Assembly: GCA_012845835.1 (NCBI GenBank)
Contig: JABAKD010000016.1
Coordinates: forward strand, 13,241,507-13,305,506
Length of the DNA stretch: 64,000 nucleotides
DNA from: Undaria pinnatifida
Lineage: Eukaryota > Sar > Phaeophyceae > Laminariales > Alariaceae
Direction of reading: 5' to 3'
Within the stretch, counting starts at the first letter, position 1, and the number at the start of each line of letters is the position of its first letter. The notes beneath the pieces are model-generated. The model was not told the DNA's origin, did no database searches, and was given only the letters and a program-made list of their open reading frames with translations. A program made the position numbers and the translations under genes. Below are positions 50,935-62,900 of this stretch, piece by piece.

Positions 50935-53900
50935 GTGGGGTGCCTTGAATACTTGGGTACAACGTTGTTCAGGGAGAGTTTGCCTATTGTCCCTCATATC
51001 CCTGGTGGCATAGACTGGAGACGCCTCGTGCCCGCGGCTTGCATGGTCGCACCACAACTCAGGTCGCTTGACTTGTTTTAGCCAAGCCTCGTGATTTTCT
51101 GTTTTTTTTTTACCCATCATGTTCCATGATGATATGGCTGTAGATGTGTATTTGATGTGTATGCGGCGAAATATCTACGGACAATTCTTTCCAGTTTCTT
51201 TCCGTTCCTTTTTTCTCCCTCCCCCGCACCTTTATGGTTATTGATACGTAAGTATCAGGTACTAGACTTGGTATGATATGATACGATAATCTGACAATAA
51301 TTTGACGAAGTGTACGAGTAGCCTGGGTAGGCCTGGTATATAGGATGACGTGTACATTCTACATGTCAGCCAGACATCGCTGCTGGTACTAGGTCAAGTA
51401 TCAAGGAAGGCGACCCCAAACGCAGTGCTGCAGGGTAACCATGTCGTAGAGCAGTACTGCTGTGAGTGTGATACGTAAACGCAGAAGAAAGTGTAGACCG
51501 GTTCCGGGGGCCAGGTTTTCTTGCTCCAGCGAACGAAGCGTTCCGGTATAGTCAGCATGATGATGAGCCCTCTATTTTGGTGTTCTTACAAAGCGTTGTT
51601 GGGACTCTTTGACTTCAGAGGGGGAAGTGTAATACGAGTGTACGAAAGATTACAGCAGTGTTTTAGGTCGTACCAGGTACAGCGTTGGCCATACGCAGTA
51701 CCCGGCGGAGGCTGCGGCAAGGGTATCGTGGAAGGATCATACCCGTACTTTAACGCTACCATGCTATCATACTAGACTGCAGCTGTAGGATTGTATACTA
51801 GACTGCAGCTGTAGGATTGGCGGGCTGTGTGTATGGCACTGCTTGTACGGTGCGCTCGCACACTCTTGGTCGATTGTTGTGTCGGTAGAATCTGAGTCCA
51901 ACAGTTTTTTTTTCATGTAACTCGCTCGTCACTTTGTCCTCTCTCCGCTCAGCTTGGACCTCATTCTACATGCTGTGTGTGCATTAGGAATACTAGCGGT
52001 ACTAGGCAAGGAATATGGGAATCGGTAACCGATCAAAAGCATAGCGCTCTCAATCCGTGTATGTTGTGAGTAGGTGATTAGGATGCAGCAGTGCTTCGTA
52101 TTATACTTGCCGGGTACCTGTATGAAATGCGTGTGATACCGTGCCTCCGTCCAGCTCCCTCCATCCGGCCTTAAGTATTAACACTTTCCTGGTAGGGAAC
52201 AGCACGGAAACGCTTAACTCTGGCGCTGCATACGCTGCATTACAGTCAAATGCATGTGATTTGTACCTTTGATATATTTCCTAAGGCCTCTGGTTGTCTC
52301 GTACTCGTATTGTTTGTGCCGCGGTACTCGTACCATGCCTTCGTACCATGCCTTCGTACCATACTTGTGCATTGCACTCACAGCCTTTTGTTGCTAAAGA
52401 GTGCAAGCAGATAAACCGCGGAGCCCCTAAATTCAGCGTGATGCTGCACCCGCACTCGTGCAGCGTATCGACCTAATGGTGGAGGCTGGCCTTCGGCCGG
52501 CCAGTTTAAACTGCCACCGAAGCACGCGGCGGAACCCACGACCGCCCCTGCTGACCTCGAGCCCCCCAAAGGGTTGGGGTTAGGGTTTCGGAGAATGAGA
52601 TTGGCCTGGGTCTGGGCCGACGAGTAAGATTGAAATCGACGAGGTTGCGCTTCTCGAGAGCGGGTGCAGCACTGGGCTCCATTTTGGGGCTCCCGGTGTA
52701 CCGCCGCTGTTTATAGCAGCTGGTTTATAATACAAGAAACTGCTGAAAGACCTCGCATTTACATCGTCACATCGCAAATCGCAATCGCACTCTCGATGAG
52801 CACGAGCAACAAACCAGGTGCTAGCTCCAGGGGAAGGGTCTTTTTCGGGCAAAGGCGGGCACATTATCGATCGTATAATGGTATTATGTACCTGGTACCA
52901 GGGTGGTTTTGTACCTGGGGCCTCTTTCGGGCAAAGCGGGGCACTTGATCGATCGTGTAATATACCTCGTACCAAGGTAGCACGGTACCCGATACGAGGT
53001 ACCCAGTACCCAGGTACCTGTGTAGAGTAGACGGGGAAGCCAGCTCGGCTATTTCCCCGAGACTAACGCCTCTGTGCTGCACGCAACCCGCTGTTATGCT
53101 GCTCCGCGTTTATTGGTGCAATGATCGGCGCACTGCTGGGCGATCAGGGGTGCGTGTCTACCAGAACTTCAAGCTTGGGGTCGGTTCACTGTTCCAAAGG
53201 TGAGAGGAGCCCACAGCCCAGACCTTTTTTTTGTTCTTTTTGTATTGCTGTTTTCACAACGTCTTGACAGCAGACAGGAGTATTAGACTTCCGCGACTAC
53301 TACTGTAATTCTGTGTACCAACTCTGTGTAACGAACGAGCACCTGGTACTGGTTGGCGGCAAATGCTTTGCGGTATACAACAGCAGCTCGTCGCTCGCCA
53401 GTTGCAAGATGTCCCGGGTTTGCGTGGATTCGCAGCTGTTACTGTTATTGTACTAGAATCTGGGTAAGCTACATGCAAGGCACGGCATTAGTTGTGTATT
53501 CCGCCCGTTAGTAGAAGCAAAAGTGTAGTCTATGCCTCACCACGGAGTGGAACTATTTTTGAACATACGACTCTCGGATGTTTTCGCAGGTAGACGGTTT
53601 CTTCCGACCCTGCGCCCTGATCACACTGCGGAGATCTGCGTCCTCCAAATTGACCCTTGTTATACTATAATTAGCCGCTGGCAGGGCCCAGCAGGGCACC
53701 CTGATCCGGTTTAATTTACCGAACATAAAATATGATCGGTGTACGTATATGTTCTTTACATTAAACTTGTCTTTCCACCCATCTACATCCAGCACAACCA
53801 ATGTCCGTGCTGATGCCTCCTAGAGAGACGAGGTCTGAGGTCACAAATTTCGACACAGATATGCACGTGTGAGTTGGCTGGACTTGACAGCTGTTCAGTG

Positions 53901-56900
53901 GTTATTGCTGTTGTTTAGGTGCTGCTATACATAGTAGTTTTTTGCGAGGTGGCGAGAGTAGTAGCCAACTTTAACTATTGATAACTCACTCAAGTCAATA
54001 TTACTAAACACCAGTCGAGCCACAACGCGCCAGTCAGATGCAAATCCGCAAAACTCTACTGTACTCGTAAACATTTCCTGAAAATCCGCCCGCAACTAAA
54101 TTTGATGCATTGCAAGGCGCTTCGCTCCGCGGGCGGCAATCGCCGCCCACTACGCTCGCTCAGAAAAGAAAAATGCAGCAAACCACAGTGAAGCGGACAG
54201 AAGTCCAAGATTGATTGTTGGTGCAAACTGGCGACTTTGGTGATGCCAAGTGTCCCGTCGCCATGCTCCAGGAAAAACAGCCCGGACGCCACATACACGG
54301 GTATTACATAAGTACAGCAGTCACGCGAACGGGATAAAAATATCTCGTCTGCTTCTTGGCTTGCTTGCGTGTTTTTAAACGGGGCAAGTATACGTACTAC
54401 TTCTTACTGTAGGCACGTTGCTGCTCCTCTGGGCCTAGGGCCTTACCGTACAAAACCGCGTTTTCTCTTCGGTGCACCGTGTGATGAACCGTAGAAAACC
54501 GCGGTTTCTTACGTACGATTTTCAAGCCGTTTCATGGGGCACTAACGAACCCCTGTTTCTCTACGGTGCCCGCATGAACGAAGAATAAACCGTACAACGC
54601 CGTGGTTTCGTAGGGTTTTTGGCGCTTTTTCTGGAGACACTAACGCACTTTCAATAGCGAAGACAGGCAAGCAGCGTACTGGTATAAATGAAGCGTGTAG
54701 AACCGTCGTGAACCCTTTTGACACGAACCCGTGCAGAAACCGCCATGAACCGTGCGAAACCGTCGTGACCCTGTAGCATAGCACCGTTCGGCGGCCGACG
54801 GAACGACGGGTCTTCTACCGTTTCAAGCGAACCGCGCCGTTAAATAACCAATCTAACGGTTTTTGGCGCCGTATGACATCTTGACGCACACGGTGTCGTG
54901 CTGTTTCGATGGCATCCCTACGGTGCGGCTCGGTGCAGCGTTAGGAAATGGGGAATCTTACGGTGCGGTTTGGTGCGGTTTTCAGATATTGGAAACCCTA
55001 CGGTGCTCTTCGTTGCTATGATATATTCTAGAGTGCGATTCGGTGCGGTTTTCAGATGCCATAATGCTACGTGTGGTTTGATTCGGTGTTTAGATGTCTT
55101 GAACCGTACGGTGCGGTTCAGTTGTATTGTATGTCCTATTGTGCGTTTCGGTGCGGTTTTCTGATATTTTAAGACCTACGGTGCGGTGCCGCGCGGTTGT
55201 GAAGAGGGCAAAAAGCCTGCGGTGCGGTGCTGTTAACCGCACCGAACCGATAGGAAAAATCACTCCGCAAAGGACCTTGCGAATTTCGAAAGAACGCTTC
55301 AAGAAATTTAAATGACACCTTAGCTGTGAAATCGACAAGAATTTCAGAGCGGTAATGTGTTGTGCGAAGAAAACAATAACAATACCAACAGCTTTTGGTT
55401 TCGTTTCGTTTCGTTTTGTTTGCGTACGCATGTCTCGTGGCTTCGTGACCACAGAACGTGCACCGTACCCTCCTCTCTTGCCCCATGGCCCTGTTACTGA
55501 ACGGAATCGGTATCGACATTGGGGTCACATTTTTTTCTTATTTTTCCCCTTTTGCTTTGCCCTTTTTGTTTCCTCTTCTGTGCCCTTGAGGATTATGGAG
55601 GCGATGATGTCGGTATGGACACCACCGCCGTAGATGCAGAAAAAAAAATCAGGACACGCAAGGCAGCAAATCTCCTATATAACCCTCTATTCTATCCGTT
55701 TACATCTGGCGCAACCAGTGTCCGTGCCGATGGCTCCAAGAGAGACGAGCTCTGTGGTCACGAACTACGACGCAGAAATATAATTCATCGCAAATGCAGC
55801 AAGGTGGCCATGCAATGCCAACCACAATTAACGCGCGGGGAAAAAAAAAAATGCAGACTATCACACCAGACATGCAACTATAATGGAAAAGAAGAAAAAC
55901 GAGTGTAAGAAAAATGATACAAGGAGGGGGGGAGGGAAAGAAAGAGGGCCATAGCAGTAAGCAGGTGATAGCCCATGCGGCAATGCTCCTACTCCTACAG
56001 CAGTAGGTGCGTTCGGAACCCAGTATGTTTGCTGCCCCCGACGTTGATTTGGTGGTATCATCTGCGCTGTTGCTCTCACAGCAGTTGCTGGCTGTCTGTT
56101 TTGCCTTGTTTTCCTTTTTGGTCGTGCCGTGTTGTTTGACTCCATTTTTGTTCTCCCTGGGTACCGCTTCCCTCCCGCCCGCGTTTATTTTTCCTCGTTA
56201 TTTGCGTTTGTTTTCCTTTTTGTTTTTTTTCTTCCATTTATTATCTTTTTTTTTCCTTGCGAGTAGGCTGGTGCGCTGGCTTGCATATGTTGTCCTTTTG
56301 TCCTCGTGATCATTGTGGTTGGGATTGCATGCCATCATTGCCATCATGGCCCAATCACCGTACTGTTTTTGCAACGAATTTCATCTCTTGTCTTGTAGTT
56401 TGTGACCACATATCTCGTTTCTCTGGGAGGCATCAGCACGGACTCTGGCTGTGCCAGATGTAGACGGGTGGAAAGGCCAATTTAATACCTGAAGAACACG
56501 CACATCACACCAGCATCATCAAATGCGTACATGGGTACCAAATGGTATCAGTGTTGAGTCATATATTCGCTTTCTCTTCCCCTGACGTGAGCCCTGTACC
56601 TCGATCCCCCAAGCTAAAAGTCGGACAACTGTACTGCAGATGATTTGCCAACAGTAGTGGCAACCGATTAGCCCGAATGCCGCCAACCATTGAGCCAAAT
56701 GCCGCCAATCAAACAGCGATGAATGCCCGGGATATACGAAGTGCAGAAACCACCGACCGCTCGCTCTTGACGTCAGGTATCAGCAGCTGCAGCCTTTTGT
56801 AAACCCTAACACTTTATCGTAGTGGTCATCAACACGACTAGACGATAGGTTGCAGTTCCTGCTGCAAGACGTTGATTCTGGTCCTTGTTCCACATTTCCC

Positions 56901-59900
56901 GTTTCGCCGCTGTTTTCTTCTTCGCATTCCTTGTACTTTTTTCTTCTTCTTTTTCCTCATTACATCTGTCGTCTTCGCACATTATTTCTCCTTCTCTCTT
57001 CGTAGACGTACTCAAACCCGGGGTCACTACGCAGGCTCTTCTCCCCCCCCCCCACTACGGTACGCACCTTCATTTTTTCGCGGGAATCGAGTGTTTGCGT
57101 TGAAAGAATTCAATCAAAAGTTCCATTAAAAAATTATACCAAGCGAACTTTGAGGGAAGTAGTTTCCCCAAAACGGCATGAAAATTCCGATTTGAGTGAA
57201 CGATTTTTCGAGTGAATTCCATCAATAACGACCAGCTCATACGATTGGCCTACAAATACCGAGCTTAACACCGTTGCCCTCCAGGCACAACGGCACACAA
57301 TCAGAGGGCACGAGGGCACAACCCTCACGGCAGCACAGAGCAGACACTGACCGGTGTGCGCTGTGCTTAGCAGCGGTAGACACAACCCAATATTGATGCG
57401 GAGGCACCGAAGAGTAGCTGGGGAAGCATGACACGTACGCGCAACCTCAGGGGTAGGTGCTAGTGAGCCAGCGCTTCCGCGCTCTCTGCTTTCTCTGCTG
57501 CTGCGTGCTGTCGTATCCGGTGCAGATTTTGTCAACCACCATCGGTATACCACAATGCCGTCGCCGAAGCCTCCACCGCCACCCACGCCGCACGGCCGCC
57601 GCCGCCGCTACTGCTGCTGCTGCTGCTGCTGCGGTTGGTGTCTCCTGCGTTTGTTTCTATAAAAAAATATGTAAAACTGGCTATTCTGTTGTTGTGGTGA
57701 TCGTGGTGATCGAGCCAGGCCGAGCCTAGCTACTGTGCCGCAACTCATCTGGCGAGGCCATCGCCACCGCCACCTCCGTCCCTGTCCCCGCCGCTGCTGC
57801 TGCTGCTGCTGCGGCAGCGGCTGCTGTGATGCTACTGCGCAGCAGCTGCTGCTGCTTTGCTGCTGTTTGTCTGATGGTGTTGTGCTGGGCCTGCCGCTGT
57901 CGGTGAGTCTTTAAATAGGTGCTACCGCACCATGTCTAAATTCAAAATTTGATGCTGCCTCCCCGCTCCTCGCCTGTGATATGGAGGCCGTGTACGCCTT
58001 TTCTGCGATTCGTTCACCGCAAACACAACCAAAAGCATGCCGGAGTGAATCTGGCCTTTTTATAGCTTGGTGGAAGAATTTTTAGTGAACTTTTTAACGC
58101 AAACACTCTGACAATTCAGCGCTTTCTTCCCTCAACTCTCGTCGAATTGTGCTTACCCACGATGACGAAGCGCTCTCGGCAATTGGTGTCTCTGGAAAAT
58201 AACGATCGTATGTATAATACTACATATATACAACTCGTAATGCGCGCGAACGGAGTATCACACACAGCTTGCAAAGATGAGTTTCGACGAAATCTTCGAT
58301 CTCACAGCTGGAGTGTATTTTAATTCTTATAATATATACATACGTACACCTATTATATGAGTAAAATGAAAATACATTTCCGATGTGAGATCGAAGATTT
58401 CGCCGAAACTCATCTTTGCAATGTGTGTGATACAGAGTAGTACTCCGATCGCGCGTGATACTGTGTGTGTCCTCATTAGGGATATACACGTATTACAAAG
58501 ATAAATATACGCTCCAGCTGTGAGATCGAATATATTATAAAAACAAAGATACACTACAGCTGTGAGATCGAAGATTTTGTCGAAACTCATCTTTGCGAGC
58601 TGTGTGTGATACTCCGATAGCGCGTATTACGTATCGAATATATGTGATATATTTTTTGGGCTGAACTCGAATTCTTAGGGCTGTGATTCGGCAGAATTTA
58701 ACGAATATTATCTTTTAATAGTCGCGAGGCGGCAGAGCCGACTAACTGGCGGACTTTAGTCAGCAAGTCGATTGGTCACTATTAATAGCTGACCAGTCAG
58801 CAAGTCGATGTGCCACTGCTGTTGAATGCTGAATTTAGTCGGCAAATCGGTTGGCCAGCTCGAGCGGCTTTTCTTGGGCCGATTTTGTTGACAAAAATAT
58901 GGTGAAGAATCGAGCCTCCATTTCTTGTGAGCATTCCAGGTAAAACACCATCGTAAGGTTACAGGTGGGGACACAGAGTCCCCCCTACAGGTCTGCCAAT
59001 TGGGCAGGTCCTCGGACAGTACTCACTTTCTTTTCCTTCGTAGAGACGTAGCTTTATTTGATTCCACCAGAGCCCCGAATAGCTTCTAAAATCAGAGGCA
59101 CGTGCCTCCGATCTATTTCCTAACTTTCCCGAATATAAAACGCCAACCTTATCATACAAAACCCATCCAAATTTTCTCAAATTCCGGATAATTACAGGCC
59201 TTTCGAGGCCGTATCTTAACACCATTGCTAAAGTGCGGGCCTATGCTGTCCCTCACCCCATCGACGAACAGAAGGCTGCCGCTTTTTTTAGAGCCACATT
59301 TCAATGTCCGCAGCGATTTGCTGAGAAGGGGTGTATCTCGCCTTTAACAAGCATTCCCCCTTGGAAACCCAATGAGTCAAATAGTCTGTACCTGCGGAAA
59401 ACGACTGGCTATTAGTCCGACTAATAACTAGTTGGTGACTTAAGTCGTGCCGACTCACAACTCCACTAATTATTTTGTGAAGCAGGGTGTATCCCCGCAC
59501 TAGTTGCAGTACTAGAGAATGCTTTTCTTCCGTGTGTTGGTGCGCATGAGTCTAACCGCATTTTGAATTTTTGTGCAAGAATCGAATCGAGCCACATTTT
59601 CCGCTTTTGCTTAACTCCCGATTTCTTAAATAGAGCTGCCGCGTACTTGTACCCAATTTCTTGACCCCTTTGGAAATTTTCCCAGGATTTGGGGGCGCAA
59701 ACTACTCGTAATTTTTGCAGGAAAAGGCTTGCAGTGGCGAAAGTACTACTGTTGTACCCAGTTTCCTACCTACTACCGCGTACTGTACTCTTATGTCTTT
59801 GTTTCTTATCAAATTTGTTAACTGCCGCCGCGTACTGTATGCCTTTTCTTGTATAACCCTGCAGGGGCTTCCTCCGATGGAGGTAACGGATCGACGCGTC

Positions 59901-62900
59901 AGCCGCAACCCGTGGGTGGGCGAGCGATCCAACCCACACCCGCCTCTGGCCCCAAGGTGGCGGCAGCGGCGTCGGCTTCCAGCCGGCCGCAGGTACAGCC
60001 ATGGCAAGAGCCAGGCTTCCTAAGTGAAACCGCCATAAATATGCCGACCAGTCAGGATGGGCGAGGGGGGGAGGATGTGGAAGGCAGTACGCCAGAAGAG
60101 CACAGTAGCAGTAGGTCGGACAGCATGGAGGATGTGGAGGGTATCGGGGATGACAGTTCGACGGCCTCGGGGGGCTCTGTGGCGGAGGAGGGGTGGGAGA
60201 GCGGCCATGGGCTTGACCCCCGAGAGGCCGCCGTCCTGGGTTTGGAGGCAGTAGGGAAGGGGGAGGGGGGAGAGGGTGGAAGCAAGCTGCCGGCGGCGGT
60301 GCAAAAGAGGAACTCGTTCCGGCGTGCTTTCGACAAGGCTCGGTGGGTGCTAGTGCTGACTGTGACTGCTGACTGCTGTAGAATGCGTGCTTTGTGTTCG
60401 ACGGTCGTAACATTCGTTGAAGCCGCTTCTGGTATTGTACAAAACACTTGAAAATAACGGTTTGGCCATATGCTTCGTATGCTGGTATTCGAAGCATGTG
60501 TAGGAGCACGTTTACCAGGTAGTGCATGCTAAAAAAAAATCGTGCGTTTCTGTGGAACGTACGACGCGGCGCGTTTGTATTTTCCATACCATACGATATC
60601 TGTGTCCGTTTGACTACTTGCTCGTGGCGACTTCTGGTGCAAATGTTTTGTGGGGATGGAGTGGCGACGGCGGTAGACAGGAGGACTCCTGATGTTGAGC
60701 AGTCCCCGATTCCTGACTCCACCCCACAAGGGTTTCGATGCTGACGGGTTTTTTGTGGTCAGTGTACTCGTGGTTAACCGTTTCACCGCTGCGAAAGTAG
60801 TGCTAGCCTTATCCCAAGTAGTTTGTCCCCTACACGCGAGTTTGTTTATGTTGTACCTTTTCCATGATATGGAGGGATTAACAACATACGAAGTAATATT
60901 TTTTGCTTCTACAGCAGTGTAGCAGTAAGTAGTAACCGGTTCCACTCTGTGATGTTTGTTGTAAGAGCCGTTCGGTGCGCACGTTAACACCCAAACGGCA
61001 CTTGCGTTTCCGGACAGGGCGGAATATTTCCCAGGGTGTAGTATGGCGCATCCACATTGGCTTGGCTCTTGCAGCCGTCGGCGTTGCCGTCAAGCGCGGA
61101 AGCAGCAACCTGCTTTGGCGGATAGCGTAGCTATCAAAAAGGCGATGAGGGGCAGCTGTACCCATCTAACCAGGGCTGTTCGCGGATCGAGATGTTTCCA
61201 AAATCTTGCGGGTCTGGCTGGGTCAGGAGGTTTGTCAAAATTTCACGTATCCGGTCGCGTCTGATGTCGACACCTAACAAAAAAACGGTCAGGTGTCCGT
61301 CCCCCTGACCCGGCAAGGCCGCAAGGCCCGACCCGCAACGTTTGACCCGACCCGTCAACAACCCTAGACCTAACCTCCTGCGCCCATCGAATCGACCCCG
61401 GTGCCCCCCCACACACACCTGACAGGACATGCCACTCACAACGTGAAAACCAGCTCAAGAGAATCATGGGCGGCATGGGCAGGCGACGATCAAGCACTGC
61501 CATTAGCGGCGCGAGCCCCCCCATCGACTCGGGCACCACATCCCCTGATAACGTCGTTCAAAATCCCGAGGCATTGCCGCGCTCGCATGAAGCGAGTGAG
61601 GCGCTTCCGGGGAGTGAATGCGGAGGAGCCTGTGGCCCCCAGCCACGGCCGAAGGGAAGGAGTGGTGCCTCGAGGTTGAGACGCGGGATGGGCGGAGGGG
61701 GGAAAGGGGGAGAGCCGGATGGCCCCCCAGAGGTGAAGATGCAGCACCGTGGTAAAGGAGGAGGGAAGGAGAGCGGCTGGCGCTCGTTGCATATGGTGCA
61801 GTGTCTGCGGTATCACGAGGTGCGATGCGCGGCGGTGTGAGGGGCTGCGGGGCGGTGCGGAGCTTGTTGTGCATTCTAGCCCCAGATTGCGTGATTTGTC
61901 TTGATTGATTGATAAGATCCAATTTTCGTTTCTTTGATCGTCGTTTGTCACTGCGTCCCCAAAATCGCCCCACGGTTCAGGTAGACAAAACTACGTAGAA
62001 GACGTCTTTTTTTTTTAAAGCCGTGCAGAAAGAAGCTGACCCGCTTGCGTTACACGTCGAACGTCCGTGCTGTACCTTAAGGGACCGATTTGGACGCTGA
62101 AGTTTAACCACCACGGGACAAGGATGGCTACCGGAGGCCAGGATGGGAAAGTCGTGGTCTGGGACTTGGCAGCCTCTGCCGAGCCAACCCCAGCAGCGGA
62201 AGCCGAGGACACCGACGTTAGCAGAAGCACTACCGACGTGAGCAGAAGCACTGCTGACGTAAGCAGAAGCTCTACCGACGGCAGAAAAAGCGAGGAACAT
62301 TATGAGGACAACCACTACCCCGACACCACTGTCGCTGTGGAGGAAGGCGTCTATAGGTCGGGGTCAGGGGCGGGGACGGGGACGGGTGGCGTCGGCGCGT
62401 CCGGGGTTGGCGGGAGTGCAAGAGACGCGTTTTCAGCTGAGCCTATCTCGATTGGGTCCGGTTTGAGCGACGACACTGTCTCTGCGGAGCGCGAGAGCTC
62501 GGATCTGGGGTCTGGCGGCATACGCGGAAAAGGCGGCAACTTCCCGGGGTTGGAGGTGAGGGGGGGATGGAGTGCGCCTTGTTTTGGCGGGACACGTCGG
62601 ATTGGATTGTGTAGTCGTCCTTCTGCCGGCTGCTGTTCGTGTTTTTTAGAAGCAAGGTTTTTCATCTGCGTACTCCTGTCAGCGGTATGTACGTGGCTAG
62701 TGTAACTAACTGCAGTCTGCTGTCCGCGTTTTTCAGAAGCTTGCTGTCGTCTGTGTGCCCCTGTTGGTATGTACGCAACGAGGTATCAACTAAGCTCGTG
62801 GTGTGTTGTTCTGTGCTAGGTTGTTTCTGCACCAACATTCTATTTTGCTGTTTACCTTTGTTGTCCTGTCCATGTGACTGCACGCACGCCCTTCTGCCGC

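Larger units (their letters stand above)
50935..59864 (+). other. Large repeat-filled intron or intergenic region
   Basis: No convincing exon was recognised. Repeats within it are listed separately. A minus-strand frame near 54180-54298 (MYVASGLFFLEHGDGTLGIT) is protein-like but unassigned. Confidence 0.4.

Noticed and set aside
57134..57586. 150-codon minus-strand frame
   Set aside because: It lies inside the 1 kb TIR-like insertion, with no domain and composition explained by GC-rich trinucleotide tracts.
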